DNA from: Bacteroidales bacterium UBA5537
GTDB taxonomy: Bacteria > Bacteroidota > Bacteroidia > Bacteroidales > Lentimicrobiaceae
Assembly: GCA_002426025.1 (NCBI GenBank)
Contig: DINP01000008.1
Span: 24,761-54,323 of the forward strand
Reading direction: 5' to 3'
DNA: 29,563 nucleotides
Shown here: positions 8,284 through 15,341 of the stretch, piece by piece
How positions within the stretch are numbered: the first letter of the stretch is position 1
Layout of the letters: the number at the start of each line of letters is the position of its first letter
The notes under the pieces: generated by a model
Told to the model about the DNA's origin: nothing
Seen by the model: only the letters and a program-made list of their open reading frames with translations
The model's database searches: none
Program-made: the position numbers and the translations under genes

Positions 8284-9384
8284 TTATTTCTTTTTATCGT
8301 TGCGAAACCTGATTAGCCTCCGGCCCAGGTAAACCCGGCGCAACCAGAAAGGGAGAATCAGCGCGCCAACTATCAGATAGGGATAGTAGGTTAAAAAACG
8401 CCAGGCGAATGCCACAATGGTAGTCAGATCGCCCGCTTGGCCGGCGATAAATTCGCGCAGAAATACCGGGAAGAAATATTCAGCTATACCGCTTCCGCCG
8501 GGTGTCGGGCTAACAAGCATGATAACCCACATCATCAACTGCCTGGCATAAATAAGTAGATTCTCGGGAAACGATATAAGGCCGGTAAAACCCATAATCA
8601 GGCAATTTACAACCCAGAATCTGGCTGTCCATGAAAGGAAAGTAGCACCAAATGCTTTCAGCCAAAAAATCAGGGATTTTCCTTTCAATTCCTGTGACGA
8701 AAGTATGATTTGATCACCGGTTTCAGTTGCGCCTTTTCTAAATCTTTTGAAAAAAGTAATTGAGGTAATTTTAACAAGCAGCCATTTTACAGCTGAAGGA
8801 TTTATAAAAAGACCATAACTCAACAAAATCGTTAAAATACTGATAAACAAGTATCCTACAAGAAAAATTCCCATGGGACCAAACACAACGCCCAGAAAAG
8901 TAAAAGTGGATCCGACTACGGATAGTTTTTCAATTCCTGCAAAAAGAAAAACCACCGGAACCATGATGATATAGAACATTTCGTCGAGCAATGCCGTAAC
9001 CATTACGATAGCTGTTGACTTACCTGCACCCAGCTTTTCTTTTATCAGGATAAAAACCGCAATTGCCGATCCTCCAACAACCGAAGGGGTTACACTTGAT
9101 GCGAACTCCCAAAGAAAGATTACCTGAAACGATTTTTTCCAGCTTAGCTCGTTGCCGGTCAATAGCCTGATTCTATACATGTAAGCCAGATCGCGTAAAG
9201 CAACCAGAAGGATGGCTACGATAAAGAAAGCAATTGATTGTAATCCGATACGCATAAATCCTAATTCATGGTCACGGATATCATTGAATATCATGAAAAC
9301 AATCACAGCCAGCCCAATAATCACCGGGATAATTATCCTGTGCAATGCGAATAGGTTAAGAATGCGTCTTTGCTGACTGGCCAT
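8284..9384 (-). CDS. Flippase-like/lysylphosphatidylglycerol synthase TM-domain protein (UPF0104)
   Basis: 366 residues with about eight membrane helices and a basic C-terminus (RVYLGRRLIRFRNDKKK). The conserved core WEFASSVTPSVVGGSAIAVFILIKEKLGAGKS-type segment (near residues 91-122) and MLVSPTPGGSGIAEYFFPVFL (near 291-311) are signatures of the family that includes the membrane half of MprF and AglD. Family members are thought to move lipids or lipid-linked sugars between leaflets, but the substrate here is unknown. The soluble aminoacyl-transferase domain of MprF is absent. The gene is divergent from hsp20 across 252 nt that contain a perfect inverted repeat. Confidence 0.85.
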   Translation of the reverse strand: MASQQRRILNLFALHRIIIPVIIGLAVIVFMIFNDIRDHELGFMRIGLQSIAFFIVAILLVALRDLAYMYRIRLLTGNELSWKKSFQVIFLWEFASSVTPSVVGGSAIAVFILIKEKLGAGKSTAIVMVTALLDEMFYIIMVPVVFLFAGIEKLSVVGSTFTFLGVVFGPMGIFLVGYLFISILTILLSYGLFINPSAVKWLLVKITSITFFKRFRKGATETGDQIILSSQELKGKSLIFWLKAFGATFLSWTARFWVVNCLIMGFTGLISFPENLLIYARQLMMWVIMLVSPTPGGSGIAEYFFPVFLREFIAGQAGDLTTIVAFAWRFLTYYPYLIVGALILPFWLRRVYLGRRLIRFRNDKKK

Positions 9385-9492
9385 AATCAGTCAAATAATT
9401 TTAAGGATGGTTTCAGATTTATTGCAACATGCAGTAATAGTAATCTAAAACTTAAAACACTAAACATTGAAAACAGAGAATAGTTAATAAAG

Positions 9493-9537
9493 TGCCATAT
9501 TGACATGATGGAATTTACAAAAACTGTCAATATGGCA
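9493..9537. repeat. 13-bp perfect inverted repeat in the flippase/hsp20 divergent region
   Basis: TGCCATATTGACA (9493-9505) and its exact reverse complement TGTCAATATGGCA (9525-9537) are separated by 19 nt. The right arm ends 2 nt before a TAAATTTG -7 element, so the right arm lies where a -33 contact would fall. It looks like a two-site operator or an unusually long DNA-binding site. It matches neither the CIRCE (HrcA) nor the HAIR (HspR) heat-shock repeats. Confidence 0.75.
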
Positions 9538-9539
9538 TG

Positions 9540-9547
9540 TAAATTTG
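9540..9547 (+). promoter_or_regulatory. Candidate -7 element for hsp20
   Basis: TAAATTTG is an exact TAnnTTTG match and predicts a transcript start near 9554 with a leader of about 80 nt. There is no TTTG at -33; that position is taken by the inverted repeat, which suggests a regulated, activator- or repressor-controlled promoter. Confidence 0.45.
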
Positions 9548-9620
9548 TGATAGTTATTCAAAAATACGAATGGCATAAAGATTGACTATGCGAAACCATC
9601 AAATTTAAACTCAAAACTTA

Positions 9621-9628
9621 AAAGGAGG
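9621..9628 (+). promoter_or_regulatory. Strong Shine-Dalgarno of hsp20
   Basis: AAAGGAGG lies 8 nt before the ATG at 9637. This is close to the ideal anti-16S complement and stands out in a window where most starts have weak or no Shine-Dalgarno, in line with high translation of a stress chaperone. Confidence 0.8.
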
Positions 9629-9636
9629 ACCATAAA

Positions 9637-10044
9637 ATGACTTTAGTACGTTTCAACACCCAACCAACTTTTTCAAATGTTCTCGATCAGTTATTCTACA
9701 ATCCTGAGCAAAAGAAAGGCAATTGTGCACCATCCGTTAATATTTACAATCAGGAAAGCTCGTTTGTTATAGAACTGGCTGTTCCGGGATATGCAAAAGA
9801 AGACTTTAACATCAGCCTTGAGCAGCAAACACTGAAAATCAGTGCAGAAGCTAAAGAAAATGAAATTACCGACGACAAGTTTCTGCGTCGTGAGTTTACC
9901 CTGAGCGGCGTTAACCGCAGCTTTGCACTACCAAAAAACATTGATATCGAAAATATCAGTGCCGATTTCAGCAATGGTATTCTAAAAGTTACCCTACCAA
10001 GGAAACAGGAAACCATTGTAAAAAAGGAAATCAGTATTTCATAA
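9637..10044 (+). CDS. Hsp20/alpha-crystallin small heat-shock protein
   Basis: 135-residue cytosolic chaperone of usual length. The alpha-crystallin domain covers about residues 29-122: it opens with APSVNIYNQESSFVIELAVPG, continues with FLRREFTLSG, and ends with the conserved SADFSNGILKVTLPR block, in which GILKVTLP is the family A-x-x-x-n-G-v-L motif. The C-terminal tail VKKEISIS contains an IxI motif (ISI) used in oligomer assembly. Family members hold unfolding proteins until the ATP-dependent chaperones act. It is a single-gene unit with its own strong ribosome binding site and a terminator starting 19 nt after the stop. Confidence 0.96.
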   Translation: MTLVRFNTQPTFSNVLDQLFYNPEQKKGNCAPSVNIYNQESSFVIELAVPGYAKEDFNISLEQQTLKISAEAKENEITDDKFLRREFTLSGVNRSFALPKNIDIENISADFSNGILKVTLPRKQETIVKKEISIS

Positions 10045-10063
10045 CGAACCGATTAACCTGTAT

Positions 10064-10100
10064 GAAAGCCGCGGAAAATATTTCGCGGCTTTCTTGTTTT
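10064..10100 (+). terminator. Terminator of hsp20
   Basis: GAAAGCCGCG (10064-10073) pairs perfectly with CGCGGCTTTC (10084-10093), and inner A/T pairs extend the stem. It is followed by TTGTTTT. Stable and well placed. Confidence 0.88.
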
Positions 10101-10146
10101 AGGCAAGCCTTTTAATGCTGAACTTTGCACGAATTTTACAGCATAA

Positions 10147-11043
10147 ATGACTTCCACCGTTAAGGCACATCTGGCGCTAATTGTTTCAGGAATTTTATTT
10201 GGCGCCAATTATTGGGTAGCCAAGGGTTTAATGCCTGGGTATATGCTACCCATGCAGATTATTTTTGTCAGAGGATTGGCTTCGCTAATCCTGTTCTGGA
10301 TTGTTGCAAGTTTCATTTCTGATCAGAAAATCCCCCGCAAGGACCATGTTCTATTAGCACTGTGCGGTTTATTTGGGATTGCTATTAACCAGGCTTTTTT
10401 CTTTATCGGATTAAACCTGACTAGCCCGGTTGATACGGCTTTGATTCATTCAGGAAGCCCGGTAATTGTGCTCATTTTTTCTGCCTGGCTGGCAGGTGAA
10501 AAAACCGGACAATCGAAAATAATGGGCATTGCACTTGGTGCTGTGGGGGCAGTGTTGCTGGTGTTGCAAGGTAATTTAAGTTCAGGCGGAGGCAGCCACC
10601 TTCTGGGAAATTCCCTGATTTTTCTGAACATCGTCTCATACAGTCTTTACCTTGTATTAATAAAGCCTCTGATGGCCCGTTACAACGCCTTTACTATCAT
10701 GAAATGGGTGTTTCTGTATGGATTTATATTTGTATTGCCTTTCTGTGTTACGTCGGTTCAAACCATAAATTTTCCTGCATTCAATGCTTATGCCTGGTTT
10801 GCATTAGTTTACATTGTTATCGGAACTACTTTTATCACCTACCTGCTTACTACTATTTCACTGAAAACGGTAAGTGCCGGAATAGCTGGTTACTACATCT
10901 ATATGCAACCCGTTATTGCTGCCCTGATCGGAATTGTATTGTTTAACGAACGACTCACTTCAGCCAAAATGGTTGCTGCCACACTGGTTTTTGCCGGTGT
11001 TTATCTGGTCAACCGGAAAAAGGAATTTAAAAGAGGTGCCTGA
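10147..11043 (+). CDS. EamA/DMT-family permease (drug/metabolite transporter)
   Basis: 298 residues with ten predicted membrane helices in two EamA repeats, roughly residues 5-140 and 152-288. The signatures are SGILFGANYWVAKG at the first helix, NQAFFFIGLNLTSPVDTALIHSGSPVIV-type sequence at the end of repeat one, and AGYYIYMQPVIAALIGIVLFNERLT-type sequence at the end of repeat two. It is an inner-membrane exporter-like protein whose substrate cannot be told from sequence. The stop overlaps the end of the convergent phospholipase D gene by 17 nt. Confidence 0.92.
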   Translation: MTSTVKAHLALIVSGILFGANYWVAKGLMPGYMLPMQIIFVRGLASLILFWIVASFISDQKIPRKDHVLLALCGLFGIAINQAFFFIGLNLTSPVDTALIHSGSPVIVLIFSAWLAGEKTGQSKIMGIALGAVGAVLLVLQGNLSSGGGSHLLGNSLIFLNIVSYSLYLVLIKPLMARYNAFTIMKWVFLYGFIFVLPFCVTSVQTINFPAFNAYAWFALVYIVIGTTFITYLLTTISLKTVSAGIAGYYIYMQPVIAALIGIVLFNERLTSAKMVAATLVFAGVYLVNRKKEFKRGA

Positions 11044-12109
11044 AAGGAATCAGCAACCATCCCATTATTTTTTTTAGCGATGAGCGGTGTTTCCAGGCTT
11101 CATAATCAAAATCTATACAACTGGCAAGGGTTTCGTCTATGTGAGTACGCAAAAGTCTGATAACCGGCTGATGGCTACCAACCAACATAATTTCATGCAG
11201 GTAACGAAAGCTCCGGTAATCGAAATTGGCTGAACCGATAGCAAAAATTTCATTATCAACAAGCATACATTTTGCGTGCAGGTTGCCAGGTTTGTAGTAA
11301 TGGATATTGATATTGTTATTATAATAGAATCCAAGATATTTATCGCGCAGGTAGTCAACTATGCGCACATCAGAATGTAGCGGCATAATCACATGAATTT
11401 TTACTCCCCTGCGGGCGGCAAGCATCATATTGCGGCGTAGTTTAAAACCCGGGATAAAATAAGGCGATTCGATTACAATTTCATTTCTGGCTTTCTTTAT
11501 CAGAATTTCATAGCGCTTTTTTACCTGTTGACGGTAAATAGAGGGCAAATCCTGAACAATTTCAAAACCCTTGTAATGAATTGTTCTTTTATACGCAAAC
11601 TTGTTGAAAATATACTTTTTGAAGATTTTATAGCTTTCCAGAAATGATTTTTTGAAAAGCAGTGAAATTGTCCCCTCAAGACGCAGCATCAATTCGCGCC
11701 ATTGCATTGAATAAGCCGTGATATTTGCTGAACCCAGATAAGTAATACGGTCGTCAATAATCAGCAGTTTGCGATGGTTACGGCGGTGATTTTTGGTAAA
11801 AAAGTCAATAAAAAACCTGATTTTTTTAAAATAACGAACTTCGCCTCCTGTGCTGGTAATACCTTCAAAGAAAACTGGATTTGGCGGTGTTCCCCACGAA
11901 TCGAGCAACAGCTTAACCTGAACGCCTTCGGCAGACTTCAGTGCCAACAGATCTCTAAACCGCATCCCATTGCTATCATAGCCAAATTTGTATATCTCGA
12001 GATAAATATATTGCTTAGCCGCCGCAATGTCATCAAGCATTGCCTGGTAAAAAAACTCAGGCTGATCGTACAAACTGACATTGTCAACAGGCGGTTTCTC
12101 CATGGCCAT
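11027..12109 (-). CDS. Phospholipase D-family protein, cardiolipin synthase-like
   Basis: 360 residues with two complete HKD motifs: HRKLLIID (112-119) followed by GSANI, and HAKCMLVD (278-285) followed by GSANFDYRS. These two half-sites form the active centre of the PLD superfamily. The spacing and the SPYFIPG segment (215-221) resemble bacterial cardiolipin synthases, which join two phosphatidylglycerols. The N-terminal membrane helices of classic Cls are missing, as in ClsB-type enzymes, so activity on another phosphatidyl donor is possible. The start is chosen at MAMEK behind an AAGGA-like site; the second ATG two codons later would also serve. Confidence 0.88.
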   Translation of the reverse strand: MAMEKPPVDNVSLYDQPEFFYQAMLDDIAAAKQYIYLEIYKFGYDSNGMRFRDLLALKSAEGVQVKLLLDSWGTPPNPVFFEGITSTGGEVRYFKKIRFFIDFFTKNHRRNHRKLLIIDDRITYLGSANITAYSMQWRELMLRLEGTISLLFKKSFLESYKIFKKYIFNKFAYKRTIHYKGFEIVQDLPSIYRQQVKKRYEILIKKARNEIVIESPYFIPGFKLRRNMMLAARRGVKIHVIMPLHSDVRIVDYLRDKYLGFYYNNNINIHYYKPGNLHAKCMLVDNEIFAIGSANFDYRSFRYLHEIMLVGSHQPVIRLLRTHIDETLASCIDFDYEAWKHRSSLKKIMGWLLIPFRHLF

Positions 12110-12129
12110 ATCCTTGTTCGGGGATTTAG

Positions 12130-12137
12130 CAAAATTA
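12130..12137 (-). promoter_or_regulatory. Candidate -7 element for the cardiolipin synthase-like gene
   Basis: The minus strand reads TAATTTTG, matching TAnnTTTG, 20 nt upstream of the ATG. No well-spaced -33 box is visible. Confidence 0.33.
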
Positions 12138-12278
12138 TTAAATCAATAACTTACAAGGTAATGAAAAAACAAATATTTACCGTAATAATGCCTTTCTTTC
12201 TGATACAGATAAACCACTTTGGCCCGAAACCCGGTTCAAACTTATACTAAAATCTGACTTAAAATATTGTGTTTCTGT

Positions 12279-12572
12279 TTAGCCTAACAACAATTTCCTG
12301 ATTTCAGAAGTGTGGCTGGCAGAGAATCCCTTTCCAAAAATGATGGTTTTTGAAAGCGACTCAATAAGGATATTTGTACCGATGCCAGTTTTACTGACTT
12401 TTATGTTTATTATATTTCTGATGGGTATGGACTTGGATTTTAAGGAGGTATACGGAAATTTCCTTTTCCTGATTGTAACATATGTGTCATCAATCTCAAT
12501 TATTTCACGAGCAAAAAGACTTCCCCCTGTAATTGGACTTGATTTAAATTTAGAAACGCGCAGACTGTTCAT
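12279..12572 (-). CDS. Small hypothetical protein, possibly PH-like
   Basis: 97 residues, no signal peptide, basic and rich in Ile, Lys and Ser. The alternation of beta-strand-like stretches (AREIIEIDDTYVTIRKRK, then ISI/NIKVS, then NILIES and KTIIFGKGFS) followed by a terminal helix (SASHTSEIRKLLLG) resembles small bacterial PH-like domains, as I read it by eye. The opposite strand has an open frame of almost the same length, but that product is a biased hydrophobic string and more likely a shadow. The gene stands alone between two AT-rich spacers. Function unknown. Confidence 0.6.
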   Translation of the reverse strand: MNSLRVSKFKSSPITGGSLFAREIIEIDDTYVTIRKRKFPYTSLKSKSIPIRNIINIKVSKTGIGTNILIESLSKTIIFGKGFSASHTSEIRKLLLG

Positions 12573-12849
12573 AATCAGCAGTATAATAAATTATTATAAC
12601 AAATAGTTGGATATTAAACTCCGTTTAACCAAATTTTTTCTGAATGGGTAACGATACTAATATTAATCAATTATCCGGTTTATGCATCAATGGAAATTGA
12701 AATTAAATATCTGCACAAAATTCCACTATCACTTTCCTCTGCAATAATATAAAATCTTTATTAAAAAAAAAGAGCAAATTAATAAGTGCTGGAGTTTTTT
12801 TATTCAGCGTGGTTATTTTGAGCATTTTCAGCAGAAAAATGAAATCTTA
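12573..12849. other. AT-rich intergenic spacer
   Basis: 277 nt between the small hypothetical gene and the response regulator. It contains A and T runs (for example near 12761-12772 and 12794-12801) but no convincing hairpin terminator, promoter pair or open frame. Confidence 0.6.
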
Positions 12850-13599
12850 TTAAAGCTCTTCGAGCATTTTCAACAACTCATCTCTTTTTCTGGTCGATAC
12901 TGGAATTTCAGTTTCATCGGTCAGGATACACAGCAATTCATTTCTTTTAAATTTCACTAGATACTTAAGATTTATAAGGTGAGAATGATGTACCCTGTAA
13001 AAATTATTGGCTTCAAGGTTATCAGAAAACACTTTGATAGATTTGGAGATAAGGATTTGTTCTTTATTTTCGAGATGAAAAATCGTATAATTCCCATTTG
13101 ATTCGCAACGAACAATTCTATCAATATCAACTACATGGATCATATCGGATGTTTTCAGAATCAGTTTCCTTATTTCTGAAGAGGGAGGCTTGGCATAATC
13201 TTCCAGCAGTTTGCGGAGCTTCTCATTTACATTTACATTTTCAATTATTTCACTTGCTTTTTCAATTGCACTTTGCAATTCAGACGGATCAATCGGCTTT
13301 GTCAGATAATCTATCGCATTAAACCTGAACGCTTTAATTGCGTGCTCTTCATAAGCAGTGACGAAAATAACCTTGAAGGAAACCGGCATAACCTTGCGTA
13401 AAAGATCAAATCCTGATCCATCGGGCATCGTGATGTCAAGCATAACCAAATCGGGGTTGTGGCGCTGTATGGCTTCGATACCCGATTTAACATCATTACC
13501 TTCGGCAACTACCTCAATTCCTTTACAATAAAGACGGAACATCTCACGCATAGCCTCACGCGACATATCCTCGTCATCAATAATTATAGTCCTGATCAT
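12850..13599 (-). CDS. LytTR-family response regulator
   Basis: 249 residues. The receiver domain covers about 1-120, with acidic pocket D8/D9, phosphoacceptor D55 in VMLDITMPDGSG, T81 in FVTAYEE and K101 in YLTKP, so it should be phosphorylatable. A linker leads to a LytTR DNA-binding domain (about 145-245) with the marks DIDRIVRCESNGNYTIF, FYRVHHSHLINLKYL and ISTR/PVSTRKR. Such regulators usually work with a membrane histidine kinase of the LytS/YehU type encoded next door. None is present within the flanking genes, so its kinase lies elsewhere. Targets are unknown. Confidence 0.94.
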   Translation of the reverse strand: MIRTIIIDDEDMSREAMREMFRLYCKGIEVVAEGNDVKSGIEAIQRHNPDLVMLDITMPDGSGFDLLRKVMPVSFKVIFVTAYEEHAIKAFRFNAIDYLTKPIDPSELQSAIEKASEIIENVNVNEKLRKLLEDYAKPPSSEIRKLILKTSDMIHVVDIDRIVRCESNGNYTIFHLENKEQILISKSIKVFSDNLEANNFYRVHHSHLINLKYLVKFKRNELLCILTDETEIPVSTRKRDELLKMLEEL

Positions 13600-13835
13600 G
13601 TTAAGGTTTTTGGCTCCCCAATAACATCGATTGGGTTTGTAAAATTAATCAGAAATATTAAACAAATATCGGGTAATTCATTTTACATGAATAAAAGTTT
13701 GATTTATTGAGAAGTGTAATAAAGTGAAAAATAAGCAGATAATAAATTACACACAGAGTTCTGGTTTTCTATCCTAAACTGGAGAAAACCAATCCTATAA
13801 ATGGATTAAATGCGCTGTGGTTCAGGGTTAATATG

Positions 13836-13843
13836 TACTTTTG
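13836..13843 (+). promoter_or_regulatory. Candidate -7 element for the yicC-gmk-cyclase-nadD operon
   Basis: TACTTTTG matches TAnnTTTG and lies 16 nt before the preferred yicC start at 13859, implying a leader of only about 10 nt. It overlaps the alternative TTG start at 13841, which argues against that start. No -33 TTTG is seen. Confidence 0.4.
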
Positions 13844-13858
13844 CTCAAAATTCAGTTT

Positions 13859-14731
13859 ATGGTCAGATCAATGACAGGCTATGGGAAAGCTACAGCAATA
13901 CTTCCCGGAAAATCCATTACAATCGAAATTAAGTCGCTCAACAGCAAGCAGTTCGATATTAATCTGCGTTTGCCTGCCATGTTGCGTGAACGCGAAGCTG
14001 AGTTCCGATCGCTTCTCGCAAAATCTGTTGAACGTGGAAAAGTAGATGTAAATGTTTCGGTGGATTACACCGGATCGGAAATGCCTGCCTCCATTAACCG
14101 ACCGCTTGCAATGGCATATCACAAAGAATTGAAGTCACTAGCCGCCGAAACCGGCGAAGCACATTCCGACCTGTTATCAATTGTTATGAAAATGCCTGAT
14201 GTAACCAGGCAGCTTCGCGAAGAAACCAGTGAGGAGGAGTGGAAGAGTGTTTTTGATGCAATTAAAACTGCTATTGCCCAGCATGACGAATTCAGGATAC
14301 ATGAGGGTAGTTTGCTCGAAAATGATTTTTCAAATCGGATTTTGACGATCCGTAATTTGCTTACGCAAGTAGAACCATTTGAAGCTGAAAGAAACCGGCT
14401 ACAACGCGAAAAACTCAGATCAAGCGTAGCAGAATTTATTGACAGCAATACGCTGGATGCCAATCGCTTTGAGCAGGAAATAATTTATTACCTCGAAAAA
14501 CTGGATATTACTGAAGAAAAAGTCAGGCTGCTGAAGCACTGTAATTATTTTCTGGAAACGCTTAAAGAGAGTGAAGCCAATGGTAGAAAGCTGAACTTTA
14601 TTACCCAGGAAATCGGGCGGGAAATCAATACCCTTGGTTCAAAAGCTAACGATGCAGCAATTCAGAAACTGGTCGTTCAGATGAAAGATGAACTTGAAAA
14701 AATAAAAGAGCAGCTTGCCAACATACTTTAA
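13859..14731 (+). CDS. yicC: YicC/YloC-family endoribonuclease
   Basis: 290 residues from ATG 13859. I prefer this to the upstream TTG at 13841 because the family begins with M(I/V)xSMTGYG, exactly as here (MVRSMTGYGKA), and because the likely promoter overlaps the TTG. The N-terminal YicC domain includes EIKSLNSKQFDINLRLP, and the C-terminal DUF1732-type block ends with NFITQEIGREINTLGSKAND and a terminal helix. E. coli and B. subtilis members have been reported to cut RNA. It heads an operon: gmk begins 9 nt after its stop. YicC next to gmk is a recurrent bacterial arrangement. Confidence 0.93.
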   Translation: MVRSMTGYGKATAILPGKSITIEIKSLNSKQFDINLRLPAMLREREAEFRSLLAKSVERGKVDVNVSVDYTGSEMPASINRPLAMAYHKELKSLAAETGEAHSDLLSIVMKMPDVTRQLREETSEEEWKSVFDAIKTAIAQHDEFRIHEGSLLENDFSNRILTIRNLLTQVEPFEAERNRLQREKLRSSVAEFIDSNTLDANRFEQEIIYYLEKLDITEEKVRLLKHCNYFLETLKESEANGRKLNFITQEIGREINTLGSKANDAAIQKLVVQMKDELEKIKEQLANIL

Positions 14732-14740
14732 GCCCAAACC

Positions 14741-15319
14741 ATGATTCCTGAAAATAAAAAAAGGCTTATTATTGTTTCGGCTCCATCCGGGGCCGGTAAA
14801 ACCACCATTGTAAAGTATCTTCTTACATGCAACCTGGGGCTTGCCTTCTCCGTATCTGCTACAACAAGGGCAATAAGGCCCGGTGAAGTTCACGGTCGCG
14901 ATTATTTCTTTATTCCGGAAGCGGAATTTAAAAAGCAGATTGAAGCCGGTCAGTTGCTTGAATGGGAAGAAGTTTACAAAGGAACTTTTTATGGTACATT
15001 AAAATCGGAAGTTGACCGCATGTTAAGTAATGGTTTTAATGTTATCTTTGATGTTGATGTTGTTGGTGGACTAAATATTAAAAAGGCTTTCGGCGAGAAT
15101 GCCCTGTCAATTTTTGTTAGTCCGCCATCGGTTGCCGATCTGGAAGCCCGGCTGAACAGCAGGAATACCGATTCGGAAGAGACCATCCGCAAAAGAATTG
15201 ATAAAGCCAGATGGGAGATGGAATTTGCACCTAAGTTTGACTATATTCTGGTAAATGATTCCCTCGAAACAGCCAAAGCTGAAATTTTAAAAAAGGTTAC
15301 TGATTTTTTGAATTATTGA
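14741..15319 (+). CDS. gmk: Guanylate kinase
   Basis: 192 residues, normal length. It converts GMP and ATP to GDP and ADP. The P-loop SAPSGAGKTT lies at 13-22. The GMP-binding region has SATTRAIRPGEVHGRDYFFI (39-58), with the conserved Arg, Gly and Tyr residues, then EWEEVYKGTFYGT. The lid region contains RNTDSEETIRKRI, and VNDSLETA near the C-terminus is the usual closing motif. It is cytosolic and essential in purine supply. It sits 9 nt after yicC and 22 nt before the nucleotidyl cyclase gene, whose substrate could be GTP. Confidence 0.97.
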   Translation: MIPENKKRLIIVSAPSGAGKTTIVKYLLTCNLGLAFSVSATTRAIRPGEVHGRDYFFIPEAEFKKQIEAGQLLEWEEVYKGTFYGTLKSEVDRMLSNGFNVIFDVDVVGGLNIKKAFGENALSIFVSPPSVADLEARLNSRNTDSEETIRKRIDKARWEMEFAPKFDYILVNDSLETAKAEILKKVTDFLNY

Positions 15320-15341
15320 GATTAATCAAGCTGATAGCAAA

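Noticed and set aside
9533..9548. Sigma-54 promoter (TGGCAT followed by TTTGT) before hsp20
   Set aside because: The -12 GC dinucleotide is missing; the TGGCA is simply part of the inverted repeat.
11774..12250. Plus-strand 158-codon frame over the cardiolipin synthase-like gene
   Set aside because: Antisense to a gene with both HKD motifs; no independent coding signs.
12310..12606. Plus-strand 98-residue hydrophobic open frame opposite the small hypothetical gene
   Set aside because: It is a low-complexity hydrophobic product with no ribosome binding site, best explained as the shadow of the minus-strand gene, though not fully excluded.
13841..13858. TTG start for yicC
   Set aside because: It overlaps the likely -7 promoter box and precedes the family-typical MVRSMTGYG start by six codons.
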